From assembly GCF_001730285.1 (NCBI RefSeq), contig NZ_MIJZ01000014.1, positions 248,001 to 312,000 on the forward strand: DNA of 64,000 nucleotides, in the 5' to 3' direction. Made by a program: the position numbers and the translations under genes. Positions 28,133 to 36,744 of this stretch are shown one piece after another. This stretch comes from Enterococcus ureasiticus. Its GTDB lineage: Bacteria > Bacillota > Bacilli > Lactobacillales > Enterococcaceae. The notes under the pieces were generated by a model, which was not told the origin of the DNA, ran no database searches, and worked only from the letters and a program-made list of their open reading frames with translations. Numbering within the stretch: the stretch's first letter is position 1; every line of letters begins with the position of its first letter.

Positions 28133-28897
28133 ATGCATTTCGATGAATACAAAGGAAAAACGATTTTTATAACCGGAGCAGCTTCTGGTATAGGACAGGC
28201 ACAAGCAATCGCTTTTGCAAAACAAGGTGCCCATGTATTTGGATTGGATCTTGATGAAAGAGGATTGGCTGCAACGATTGAAAAAACAAAAAATTCTGCT
28301 GGAAAATTTTCTTCTTATATTGGTGACGTTACAAAAAAAAGTGTTATCACCACAGCAGTTGAACAAGCAAACAACTTATTTGGCCCGATCCATATTTTAT
28401 TGAACACAGCTGGCATTTTGGATGATTATACACCGACATTAGAAACAACTGAAGCAATGTGGGATCGCGTTTTATCCGTTAATCTAAAAGGAACTTTTTT
28501 AGTAACCAATCAAATTCTACCGCAAATGTTAGCACAAAAACATGGTGTAATTGTCAATATGGCTTCAATTGCAGGTATGGTTGCAGGCGGAGGCGGCGCG
28601 GCTTATACAGCATCAAAACATGCTATTATCGGTTATACCAAACAGTTAGATCATGATTATATCAAACAAGGTATACGAGCAAATGCGATTGCTCCTGGCG
28701 CAATTCAAACACCTATGAATGCTGCTGACTTTGCTGGTGATGGCAAAATGGCTGAGTGGGTCGCTAACGAGACCCCTGCTGGACGCTGGGCCAAACCAGA
28801 AGAAGTTGCTTCGTTGACTCTTTTTATGGCAAGTGAGCAGGCAGATTATATTCATGGAACGGTAATGACGATCGATGGTGGCTGGTTGGAAAAATAA
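28133..28897 (+). CDS. Short-chain dehydrogenase/reductase
   Basis: This is a classical SDR of 254 residues. The cofactor motif TGAASGIG lies near residue 13, NTAG replaces the usual NNAG, and the catalytic Ser and YTASK are present, with the C-terminal IDGGW. An Asp after the second strand (GLDLDERG) favours NAD(H). The substrate is unknown; several SDRs with this profile are 3-oxoacyl-ACP or sugar-alcohol dehydrogenases. The SD is AGAGGAAC. Confidence 0.9.
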   Translation: MHFDEYKGKTIFITGAASGIGQAQAIAFAKQGAHVFGLDLDERGLAATIEKTKNSAGKFSSYIGDVTKKSVITTAVEQANNLFGPIHILLNTAGILDDYTPTLETTEAMWDRVLSVNLKGTFLVTNQILPQMLAQKHGVIVNMASIAGMVAGGGGAAYTASKHAIIGYTKQLDHDYIKQGIRANAIAPGAIQTPMNAADFAGDGKMAEWVANETPAGRWAKPEEVASLTLFMASEQADYIHGTVMTIDGGWLEK

Positions 28898-28960
28898 TAT
28901 TGTATTGAAATGTCACAGCCTACTTTACAAATGCCATAATTTTCGATACCATAAAAAACA

Positions 28961-29063
28961 GTGAAGCAATTCACACTATGACACTTCAGCTGGCAGAATT
29001 TTCCTGTCACTTCCTTTGGTCATAGTTATTACTAAAACAGAAAATCTGTTTTACAAAGGAGAA
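28961..29063 (+). promoter_or_regulatory. PreQ1-II riboswitch upstream of queT
   Basis: The full preQ1-II architecture can be drawn. P1 is GTGAA/TTCAC (28961-28974). P2 is ACTATGAC (28975-28982) with GTCATAGT (29019-29026). P3 is TTCCTTTG (29011-29018) with CAAAGGAG (29054-29061), forming the pseudoknot that captures the SD. P4 is AAAACAG/CTGTTTT (29034-29052). The conserved TATTAC linker follows P2. Ligand binding would hide the queT ribosome-binding site and switch off translation. A further hairpin, TGGCAG/CTGTCA, sits in the P2 loop. Confidence 0.88.
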
Positions 29064-29068
29064 CACAA

Positions 29069-29575
29069 ATGAATAACCCAAACTCACAGACTAAAGCCTG
29101 GTCGGTCATTGCTTTGACGAAAATGGCTTTGATCACGGCACTCTATGTCGTTGTCACTATTTTTTTGGTACCTTTTAGTTTTGGTGCAGTTCAACTCAGG
29201 TTTTCAGAGTTATTTAACTATTTGCCACTCTTTAACAAACGCTACATTCTAGCTGTGACTTTAGGAGTAGCCATCTCAAATTTGGCTTCACCATTAGGTC
29301 TTGTTGATGTCGTTATCGGCAGCTTATCGACGTTTGTCGTTTTACTTTTATCTTATTATGTAACAAAACGACTAAAAAGCCCAATCAAAAAAATGATTCT
29401 AACAGCAATTATTTGTTCACTTTCAATGTTTACAGTGGCTGGACAATTGACTTATTTTTACCATCTGCCGTTTTTCTATACGTGGTTGACAGTTGCTATT
29501 GGTGAACTGTTATCTATGACTGTTGGCGGTATTTTAATTTACTGGATCAACGAAAAAATCGATTTAACGAAATAA
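29069..29575 (+). CDS. queT: Queuosine precursor transporter QueT
   Basis: This 168-residue membrane protein has about five to six helices and the QueT (COG4708) pattern VPFSFGAVQLRFSELFNYLPLFNKRY...GVAISNLASPLGLVDVVIGS. It is the substrate-binding S component of an ECF-type importer for queuosine precursors. The preQ1-II riboswitch directly upstream supports the substrate assignment. Confidence 0.95.
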   Translation: MNNPNSQTKAWSVIALTKMALITALYVVVTIFLVPFSFGAVQLRFSELFNYLPLFNKRYILAVTLGVAISNLASPLGLVDVVIGSLSTFVVLLLSYYVTKRLKSPIKKMILTAIICSLSMFTVAGQLTYFYHLPFFYTWLTVAIGELLSMTVGGILIYWINEKIDLTK

Positions 29576-29640
29576 AAAATGGAAATGAAATCAGACAGCT
29601 CTTCATTGCAGAAGAGCCGAAAGCTTTCATTTCCTTTTTC
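29574..29640. terminator. Bidirectional terminator between queT and the GntR gene
   Basis: GGAAATGAAA and TTTCATTTCC form the outer stem, with an inner GCTCTTC/GAAGAGC hairpin; A and T tracts lie on both sides of convergent genes. Confidence 0.75.
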
Positions 29641-29642
29641 GT

Positions 29643-30350
29643 TTATTTTTCTAAATAAAATTCAAAACGGTTTCCTACATATTGTGTTCTTACATATTCA
29701 AAGGGGGTGCCATTTTCAAAATAGGAGATCTGGCGTAAACGAAGAATAGCATCTCCACGTTTGATTTTTAGATAATCTGCAATTTGTTCTGAGGCTTGCA
29801 TAGCTGAAATCGTTTGATTCGCATGGCCAATTTTGTTGCCGCCTTTTTCTTCTAATGTTTTATAGAAAGAATTCGTGATTTCCGTTTTGCTATATTGATC
29901 AACTAATGAATACGGAACACTTGCAACTTCAAAACAAATTGGTAAATCATCTGCAAACCTGACACGCTCCATGCGTACGATTTGTTCATTTTCTTTCAAA
30001 TTTAACTTTTCCATCTCACTGGAACTTGGTTTGGCTACATAATAGGAAACAGTACGGCTGGAAGGTACTCGATTTTGGGAAAGCATGATATCTGTGAAGC
30101 TAGTTGTTCCCGTCATTTTTTCTTGCACTTTTTTGCGGGCAACATAAGTTCCTGAACCGATTTTTCGTTCCAAAATCCCCTCATCAGCAAGTGTTTGGAT
30201 CGCCTGTCTCAACGTCATTCGGCTAACACTGAACTGGATCGCCAGCTCACGTTCTGACGGAAGTCGATCTCCAATCTTCCAAACGCCATGTTCAATGTCA
30301 TCTTTAATTTTATCGTGGATTTGAATATAAACTGGTAAGCTTGATACCAT
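29643..30350 (-). CDS. GntR/UTRA family transcriptional regulator
   Basis: This HutC-subfamily regulator of 235 residues has an N-terminal winged helix (RLPSERELAIQFSVSRMTLRQAIQTLADEG) and a C-terminal UTRA effector domain ending RTQYVGNRFEF. Such proteins usually sense a sugar phosphate (for example GlcNAc-6-P in NagR). No metabolic gene is adjacent in the same direction, so its regulon is unknown. A dyad in its own promoter suggests autoregulation. Confidence 0.92.
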   Translation of the reverse strand: MVSSLPVYIQIHDKIKDDIEHGVWKIGDRLPSERELAIQFSVSRMTLRQAIQTLADEGILERKIGSGTYVARKKVQEKMTGTTSFTDIMLSQNRVPSSRTVSYYVAKPSSSEMEKLNLKENEQIVRMERVRFADDLPICFEVASVPYSLVDQYSKTEITNSFYKTLEEKGGNKIGHANQTISAMQASEQIADYLKIKRGDAILRLRQISYFENGTPFEYVRTQYVGNRFEFYLEK

Positions 30351-30377
30351 CTTATTTCCTCCTTTTTATTCCCTTTC

Positions 30378-30406
30378 ATTATAACTGGTATATACCTCAT
30401 AAACAA
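30378..30406 (-). promoter_or_regulatory. GntR promoter with an embedded dyad operator
   Basis: Minus-strand TTGTTT (30401-30406) and TATAAT (30378-30383) are 17 bp apart. The spacer contains the perfect palindrome GGTATATACC (30387-30396), a shape used by HutC-type GntR operators. The position between -35 and -10 predicts repression of its own gene. Confidence 0.7.
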
Positions 30407-30581
30407 CCAAAAGTTCCAAAATATAGGTACGGAAACGTTTATTGAAATAATTTGGTATGCTTCAGGTAAAAATCAAAGCTATTTTAGATAAGAAAATATT
30501 TTTAGTTATTATGTTTATTGTATAACGAAGTACGGACAAAAAGAAAGAAGAATTAAAACTTTCTTTGTTTGTGGCTTTGCT

Positions 30582-30636
30582 TAAATAAAAATAGAGTGTG
30601 AAACAAAACTAAAAATAAGTTTCGTTTCACACTCAA
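30582..30636 (-). terminator. Terminator of the dehydratase-activase gene
   Basis: GAGTGTGAAACGAAAC and GTTTTGTTTCACACTC pair over about 15 bp and are followed by TATTTTTATTT on the minus strand. Confidence 0.8.
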
Positions 30637-30682
30637 AATCCAAGTAAATAGCGAAAAAATTGGCTCCTTTGATCACATCAAC

Positions 30683-33600
30683 CTACGAACGGACTTTTTC
30701 TTCATCCATCATTTTATGTGCTGTTGCCATCATCAAGCGAATCCGATTCAGTTGATTCACCAATGACACACCTGGATCGTAATCGATTGGGGCAATATTG
30801 GCTTTAGGATATTGGCGACGCAACTCTTTCGTTACACCTTTACCCACAACATGGTTTGGTAGACATCCGAAAGGCTGCATACACACGATATTATTCACAT
30901 CTGATTTCAACAATTCGATCATTTCCCCTGTTAAAAACCAGCCTTCGCCAGTATGATTTCCAATTGAAAGAATTTTCCCTGCATCTTCTGCTAATTCATG
31001 AATAGAGCTCAGGCCTTCAAAACGTTTAGAATTTCTCAAGGCCTTGTCCATTGGTTTTTCTACATATTCAATAATCCGGATCGCAAATTGAGCTAAGGTT
31101 TTACTTTGTTTAGACATCCCCATATTATCGTATTTCCAAATTTGATTGTACAAAGAGTAATTCATAAATCCAACAATATCCGGCACAACAGCTTCTGCCC
31201 CTTCCGCTTCAAGCAAACGAACGATATCATTATTGGCAGTTGGTGAGTATTTCACCAAGATTTCGCCAACGATCCCAACTTTCGGTTTCTTGACTTCATT
31301 CAATGGGATTTCATCAAATTCTTTGATGATTTTTTTCATATTTCGATTGAATAAGGTCAATGAACCATTGCGGACATTTTTCTCGATTTGTTTTAGCCAT
31401 TTAGCATGAAGTGCATCAATCATGCCGACTTTGGTTTCATAAGGACGAGTGCGATAAACAACTCGTTCGAATAAATCTCCATATAAAAAGGCTACAGCGA
31501 CACGTTTCAACATCGGTAATGTAAATTTAAAGCCTGGATTAGACTCAACCCCTTTATTTCCCATCGAAACTGAAACCACAGGAACTTGTGGGAATCCAGC
31601 ATCGTTCAAGGCTTTTCTAAGCAATGGGATATAATTTGTTGCACGACAACCGCCGCCTGTTTGCGTCATCATCACACTGACATGATCTAAATCGTATTCT
31701 CCACTTTCCAGTGCTTCAACTAATTGACCGATTGAAATAATCGCTGGATAACACGCATCGTTATTCACATATTTCAGACCGACATTTACAGCTTCTCGAT
31801 CGTCTGCTGGTAAACAAACCACATTATAGCCGGAAGCTTTTAAAGCAACATCTACTAAACCAGATTGATGAATGGGGCTAAGCATTGGTAATAATAAGGT
31901 ATGTGTCTTTTTCATTTCTTTGGTAAAGATGATTTTCTCTGGCTCTTCATGCTGCAGTTTTGGCTCAAAATTCATTTTTTCTCGCTCACCAACGGCTGCT
32001 TTCAAGGAACGTAAACGAATACGGATCGCACCTAAATTCGAACCTTCATCGATTTTCAAGACAGTATAAATTTTTCCATATTGATCCATGATTTCTTCCA
32101 CTTGATCCGTCGTAACAGCATCTAAACCGCAACCAAATGAATTCAGCTGAACTAATTCAAGATTTTTTGATTTTGCTACAACACGCGCCGCTGCATATAA
32201 ACGCGAATGATAAACCCATTGGTTAACAACACGTAAATTTCCGACATCACTTAAATGAGAAACACAATCTTCGGTCAATACATGGAAGCCTTCTTGTGTT
32301 ATAACATCAGCAATACCATGATTGATTTCTGGATCTAAATGATAAGGACGACCGGATAAAACGATTCCCTTTTCCCCTTTTTGATTCAGCATTACCAGTG
32401 TTTCTTCCCCTTTGTTACGGACATCCTCTTTGAATGCATCTAATTCTTCATATCCATGGCGCAATGCTTGAGTGACTTGCTCTGGCGAGATTCCTAGATC
32501 CGCAAATGTTTCGCTTAAAACTTTGGCAACTGATGCTTCATTGGCTAAATTAATATACGGGTTACGGTAATCAACTTTACCATCACGAATGTCATCTACA
32601 TTATTACGAATAACATCAGGATAACTTTGCACGATTGGACAATTAAAATGATTATCTGCTTCTGCCGATTCTTGACGTTCAAAAACCACACCAGGGTAAA
32701 AAATCATCGGCACTTGTGAATCGATCAATGCTTGAATATGGCCATGAGAAATTTTTGCTGGATAACAAGCTGTATCACTGGGAATCGTTTCCATCCCTTG
32801 TTCGTACAACTCTTTATTTGACCGTGGTGATAACTCAACTCTAAAACCTAGATCAGTGAAGAACGTATGCCACAGTGGATAGTTTTCATACATATTCAAA
32901 ACACGAGGAATCCCGATTCTGCCATGGACTGCATCTTTTTCTTTCAGTGGACGATATTTAAACAATTTTCGGTATTTATAGTCAACTAAATTGACTCTGC
33001 GGTCTTCTTTTTTTACTTTGATTCTGGCACCGCGCTCACAACGATTTCCCGTAACAAATTGCCGTCCGTCAGAAAAAATCGTAACGGTCATCATACAATT
33101 ATTTTCACATAAACCACAATGAGTAAACTCTTTATCTGCTGTAAAAGTATCTAGCTCTCCAAGACCGAGGATCGTTGTTTCTTGTCCTAGTTCATAATTT
33201 TCTAACGCAATCAAGGCAGCGCCATATGCGCCCATCAACCCTGCAATAGAAGGACGGACAACTTCTCGTTCACTGATCATTTCAAACGCACGCAAAACAG
33301 CTTCATTATAAAAAGTTCCGCCTTGGCAAACGATTTTTTTTCCTAATTCTTCGGGACGTCGAACTTTGATTACTTTGTAAATCGCATTTTTAATTACAGA
33401 GTAAGATAATCCCGCGGAAATATCCCCAACTGATGCGCCTTCTTTTTGAACTTGTTTGACTTTTGAATTCATGAATACGGTACAACGAGAGCCCAAATCA
33501 ACAGGTGCTTTAGAACTTAGCGCTTCGAGTGCAAAGTTTTTTACATCAAAATTCAATGATTTGGCAAATGTTTCGATAAACGAACCGCACCCTGAGGAAC

Positions 33601-34930
33601 AGGCTTCATTCAATTGGATCGAAGACAATACGCCATCTTTGATGGTCATCGCTTTCATATCTTGACCACCGATATCTAAAATAAAATCAACACCTGGCTG
33701 AAAATGATCTGCGGCTTTGTAATGAGCCATTGTTTCGACTTCTCCAATATCGACCTTCAATGCATTTTTGATTAAATGTTCTCCATATCCTGTAACGGCG
33801 GATTTTCCGATAAATACATCTTTTGGTAATTGTTGATATAAATCTTTTAAAACATGCATCGTGGTTTCCAAGGGCTGCCCTTGATTGTTTCCATAAAATG
33901 AAAATAATAGATTACCTTCTTCATCGATCAAGGTAACTTTTGTGGTCGTAGATCCTGCATCGATCCCTAAAAAGGCTACACCATGATGATCAGCTAACGC
34001 TTTTTCTTGTGCTTGGGCTTTTGCGTGACGCGCTCTAAATTCTTTTAAATCAGCTTCATCTTGAAATAATGGTTCTAATGTATCTGTTGGCTTTAATTGT
34101 TCTTGATCTCCTTTTGTCAAACGGTGAATCAAATTTACTAAGGTTGTTGGATTAGCTCCTTCCGAATAAATTGCAGCTCCCATTGCTACAAATAATTGCG
34201 GATTTTCTGGAAAAATCACATCTTCTGGTTTCACATCTAAGGTTTCAATGAATCGTTTTCTAAGTTCTGACATAAAGAAAAGTGGTCCGCCTAAAAAGGC
34301 GATTTTACCTTTTATTTTCCGACCTGCGGCAAGTCCTGCAATAGTTTGGTTAACTACTGCCTGAAAAATACTCGCTGAAATATCCTCTTTTGCAGCGCCT
34401 TCGTTGATCAAAGGCTGAACATCAGTCTTAGCGAAAACACCACATCTTGAAGCAATTGGATAAATTGTTTGGTAATTTTTAGCCAGTTCATTGACCCCGT
34501 TGGCATCTGTTTTTAACAAAACTGCCATTTGATCGATAAAAGCGCCAGTTCCTCCAGCACAGCTCCCATTCATTCGCTGTTCTAATGCACCTTCAAAAAA
34601 GGTGATCTTTGCATCTTCACCGCCCAGTTCAATCGCTACATCTGTTTCTGGAATGATTTCTTCTACTGTTTTTGTACAGGCGATCACTTCTTGAACAAAA
34701 GAAATATTCAAGACATCTGCCAGCCCCATGCCGCCAGAACCTGTAATCGTCATTGTGATTGGTGTTTCTTCACCTAAATCAAGCATTGCTTCATTCAAAA
34801 CTTTTTCGGTTGCGGCTTTTACATCTGAGTAATGTCGTTCGTATTTCGCAAATTTCGTATGATTTTCTTCATCAATAATTACTAATTTCACAGTTGTCGA
34901 ACCGACGTCTATTCCTGCTCTTAATGTCAT
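30683..34930 (-). CDS. Giant 2-hydroxyacyl-CoA dehydratase activase-like protein (two ASKHA ATPase domains)
   Basis: This 1415-residue protein starts at 34930 (MTLRAGIDVGSTTVKLVI) after AAGGAGAT. It contains two BadF/BcrA-type ATPase domains: GIDVGSTTVK at the N-terminus and GIDAGSTTTK about residue 320. Conserved cysteine loops follow (GSCAGGTGAFIDQ, then CSSGCGSFIETFA for a possible 4Fe-4S bridge). Next come a CGLCENNCMMTV cluster, a DUF2229 region and dehydratase-D-like segments (GRPYHLDPEINHG, NSFGCGLDAV). This layout is known in anaerobe genomes but its reaction is not established. It has no dehydratase subunit genes beside it. A TetR regulator is divergent. Confidence 0.85.
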   Translation of the reverse strand: MTLRAGIDVGSTTVKLVIIDEENHTKFAKYERHYSDVKAATEKVLNEAMLDLGEETPITMTITGSGGMGLADVLNISFVQEVIACTKTVEEIIPETDVAIELGGEDAKITFFEGALEQRMNGSCAGGTGAFIDQMAVLLKTDANGVNELAKNYQTIYPIASRCGVFAKTDVQPLINEGAAKEDISASIFQAVVNQTIAGLAAGRKIKGKIAFLGGPLFFMSELRKRFIETLDVKPEDVIFPENPQLFVAMGAAIYSEGANPTTLVNLIHRLTKGDQEQLKPTDTLEPLFQDEADLKEFRARHAKAQAQEKALADHHGVAFLGIDAGSTTTKVTLIDEEGNLLFSFYGNNQGQPLETTMHVLKDLYQQLPKDVFIGKSAVTGYGEHLIKNALKVDIGEVETMAHYKAADHFQPGVDFILDIGGQDMKAMTIKDGVLSSIQLNEACSSGCGSFIETFAKSLNFDVKNFALEALSSKAPVDLGSRCTVFMNSKVKQVQKEGASVGDISAGLSYSVIKNAIYKVIKVRRPEELGKKIVCQGGTFYNEAVLRAFEMISEREVVRPSIAGLMGAYGAALIALENYELGQETTILGLGELDTFTADKEFTHCGLCENNCMMTVTIFSDGRQFVTGNRCERGARIKVKKEDRRVNLVDYKYRKLFKYRPLKEKDAVHGRIGIPRVLNMYENYPLWHTFFTDLGFRVELSPRSNKELYEQGMETIPSDTACYPAKISHGHIQALIDSQVPMIFYPGVVFERQESAEADNHFNCPIVQSYPDVIRNNVDDIRDGKVDYRNPYINLANEASVAKVLSETFADLGISPEQVTQALRHGYEELDAFKEDVRNKGEETLVMLNQKGEKGIVLSGRPYHLDPEINHGIADVITQEGFHVLTEDCVSHLSDVGNLRVVNQWVYHSRLYAAARVVAKSKNLELVQLNSFGCGLDAVTTDQVEEIMDQYGKIYTVLKIDEGSNLGAIRIRLRSLKAAVGEREKMNFEPKLQHEEPEKIIFTKEMKKTHTLLLPMLSPIHQSGLVDVALKASGYNVVCLPADDREAVNVGLKYVNNDACYPAIISIGQLVEALESGEYDLDHVSVMMTQTGGGCRATNYIPLLRKALNDAGFPQVPVVSVSMGNKGVESNPGFKFTLPMLKRVAVAFLYGDLFERVVYRTRPYETKVGMIDALHAKWLKQIEKNVRNGSLTLFNRNMKKIIKEFDEIPLNEVKKPKVGIVGEILVKYSPTANNDIVRLLEAEGAEAVVPDIVGFMNYSLYNQIWKYDNMGMSKQSKTLAQFAIRIIEYVEKPMDKALRNSKRFEGLSSIHELAEDAGKILSIGNHTGEGWFLTGEMIELLKSDVNNIVCMQPFGCLPNHVVGKGVTKELRRQYPKANIAPIDYDPGVSLVNQLNRIRLMMATAHKMMDEEKVRS

Positions 34931-35122
34931 AGTTTTTATCTCCTTAAATTCCATACCCTTTTATTTCACAACACTTTGTTGATTATCCTACAAGGTGTCT
35001 GATATAATACTTATGTATATTTTAGAAAGATTCTAATTTAATTGCAACAGGCAAAACACCCAAATTTGTGAGATAAGCAACAAACTTTTGAAAACTGTTG
35101 ATTATTTCGAAAGGAATTTTTT

Positions 35123-35731
35123 ATGTCAAAGAAAACCGACCTTCGGGTAATGCGGACCCACAAAATGATTATTGAAGCTTTCTTTCACTTAGTAGATGAA
35201 AAAGGATATGATTGTATAACGATCCAAGACATTGCAGATGAAGCAATGATCAATCGTGCAACATTCTACGCTCATTTCAAAGACAAACAAGACCTTTATG
35301 AACAAATTTTCGATTTTGCGATCAATGCCTTTACATCTGTTATCGATACTGAACAGATTATTGTCAGCAATCGGATCAAGGTAAAACAGATTGAATTTCT
35401 ACTGACAAATATTTACATTAATATTCAAAAAAACAAAAATTTTTTTCTAACGATCATGGATGGTAGTTCAAATGAACTGTTGCGGAAGAAGTTAGCGGAT
35501 ATTATCTATGAAAAATATGCAGATATCTTTTCTAAGCTAAAAATCACGGAGAATGATATTGAAGTGCCGATTGATTTTATTATTGAGTATATGACTTCTA
35601 TATTTATTGGAACACTTCATTGGTGGATCACAAGTGACACAGACATGTCTCCTAATCATTTAGCCAGACTGGTTATTAAACTCGTTGGAAATGGTCATCT
35701 GACAGTTTTAGGGCTTGAAATCGATAAATAA
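35123..35731 (+). CDS. TetR/AcrR family transcriptional regulator
   Basis: This 202-residue protein has an N-terminal helix-turn-helix (ITIQDIADEAMINRATFYAHFKDKQDLYEQIF) and a C-terminal helical domain (TetR_C, Pfam family of Firmicutes regulators). It is divergent from the giant activase gene and shares its 190-bp intergenic region, so it is the likely regulator of that gene. The ligand is not predictable. Confidence 0.9.
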   Translation: MSKKTDLRVMRTHKMIIEAFFHLVDEKGYDCITIQDIADEAMINRATFYAHFKDKQDLYEQIFDFAINAFTSVIDTEQIIVSNRIKVKQIEFLLTNIYINIQKNKNFFLTIMDGSSNELLRKKLADIIYEKYADIFSKLKITENDIEVPIDFIIEYMTSIFIGTLHWWITSDTDMSPNHLARLVIKLVGNGHLTVLGLEIDK

Positions 35732-35745
35732 GACTTGCCTAAAGT

Positions 35746-35793
35746 AAAATAGCTTACAACAACATATAAACGATGTTGTTGTAAGCTATTTTA
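35746..35793. terminator. Bidirectional terminator
   Basis: AAAATAGCTTACAACAACAT and its complement form a perfect 20-bp stem with a 7-nt loop between two convergent genes. Confidence 0.85.
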
Positions 35794-35800
35794 AAATGAT

Positions 35801-35986
35801 TTAGCGATTCTTCGCACGCCATTTTTTTGTATGAGCAGTGTCTCTAACAGACACAATTTGAATGCTCCTTGCTCTGTCTTTATTCTTCTCTTTAGAAAAA
35901 AGATTTACTTTAACATCATATTTACCTTCACGCGCTAAGTCGTAAACTTTTTCAGCTGTTTCAGTTATTTTCTCTTTGATATTCAT
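35801..35986 (-). CDS. Small basic protein of unknown function
   Basis: From the ATG at 35986 (preceded by GGAGGAG) the product is 61 residues: MNIKEKITETAEKVYDLARE, then a Lys/Arg-rich segment ending TKKWRAKNR. A longer frame to 36046 has no SD. No domain is recognised. It sits between tRNA genes and a convergent TetR gene. Confidence 0.7.
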   Translation of the reverse strand: MNIKEKITETAEKVYDLAREGKYDVKVNLFSKEKNKDRARSIQIVSVRDTAHTKKWRAKNR

Positions 35987-36068
35987 CTGGCTCACTCCTC
36001 CTACTTTTCCCTTCACTTTATCACATAATTTGAAAAAAGAGAACAAAAGTCACTATCTATTTTTTTAG

Positions 36069-36100
36069 TCAAAAAAAGAACAACTCCATCTGAGTTGTTC
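36069..36100 (-). terminator. Terminator of the tRNA pair
   Basis: GAACAACTC and GAGTTGTTC form a stem followed by TTTTTTT on the minus strand, immediately after tRNA-Gln. Confidence 0.85.
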
Positions 36101-36110
36101 TAATAAAAAA

Positions 36111-36182
36111 CTGGGGTAGCTGGATTCGAACCAACGCATGACAGGATCAAAACCTGTTGCCTTACCGCTTGGCTATACCCCA
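36111..36182 (-). tRNA. tRNA-Gln (anticodon TTG)
   Basis: The cloverleaf is clear: acceptor TGGGGTA/TACCCCA, anticodon stem ACAGG/CCTGT with loop TTTTGAT (anticodon TTG), T-arm GTTGG TTCGAAT CCAGC, discriminator G. The 3' CCA is not encoded. Confidence 0.97.
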
Positions 36183-36192
36183 AAGGTTAAAA

Positions 36193-36273
36193 TGGAGGAA
36201 AGTGGATTCGAACCACTGAACCCTAAGGAACGGATTTACAGTCCGTCGCGTTTAGCCACTTCGCTATTCCTCC
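36193..36273 (-). tRNA. tRNA-Tyr (anticodon GTA)
   Basis: The class II tRNA starts GGAGGAATAGCG and has a long variable arm, anticodon loop CTGTAAA (anticodon GTA), T-arm with TTCGAAT and discriminator A. The 3' CCA is not encoded. It is transcribed first, 10 bp ahead of tRNA-Gln. Confidence 0.97.
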
Positions 36274-36304
36274 AAAAGGTTTTAGTAAAAAACCTGACTT
36301 AGTT

Positions 36305-36333
36305 ATAATACAAAACTTTTGAATAAAATGCAA
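36305..36333 (-). promoter_or_regulatory. Promoter of the tRNA-Tyr/tRNA-Gln operon
   Basis: Minus-strand TTGCAT (36328-36333) and TATTAT (36305-36310) are 17 bp apart, about 32 bp before tRNA-Tyr. Confidence 0.7.
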
Positions 36334-36363
36334 GCCTTTTTCGAAAAAAAGTTGTTATTTATT

Positions 36364-36597
36364 TTAGTCGTTTAAATTCCACTGGCGAATAATGTATTCG
36401 ATCGCTTCATCTAGCGTTTTTACAGTCGCTTCATTACGGCCATCAATTACGACAGCAAATTTTTTGGTGTCTTGTGCTAAGACTTGACCAATTTCTTTTT
36501 TGCCAATCGTTAAGGTGCTTACAGTGATTGTTTCACCATTAACTTTTTTTTCTGCTTCTTCTATTTTTACTTCTATATCTTTATTTTTCTTTGACAT
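36364..36597 (-). CDS. DUF2969 family protein
   Basis: The start at 36597 (MSKKNKDIEVKIEEAEK) lies six bases after GGAGGG and gives 77 residues. The pattern VNGETITVSTLTIGKKEIGQV...DGRNEATVKTLDEAIEYII is that of DUF2969, a small protein family of lactobacilli, streptococci and enterococci with no known function. It is a single gene next to the tRNA operon. Confidence 0.85.
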   Translation of the reverse strand: MSKKNKDIEVKIEEAEKKVNGETITVSTLTIGKKEIGQVLAQDTKKFAVVIDGRNEATVKTLDEAIEYIIRQWNLND

Positions 36598-36634
36598 CTT
36601 CATCCCTCCAAACATCTATGTTATCACGTTACAC

Positions 36635-36681
36635 GAAAAAAAGAAAGTGGGGCAAAACCTGACAAGTTTTGCTCCACTTTA
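36635..36681 (-). terminator. Terminator of the sortase module
   Basis: AAAGTGGAGCAAAAC pairs with GTTTTGCCCCACTTT and is followed by CTTTTTTTC on the minus strand. Confidence 0.8.
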
Positions 36682-36744
36682 GCTTCTTTTCAAAGGAACA
36701 TCACGCACTTTTATCCTAAGTTCATAAAATTCCTTCTATTCTAC

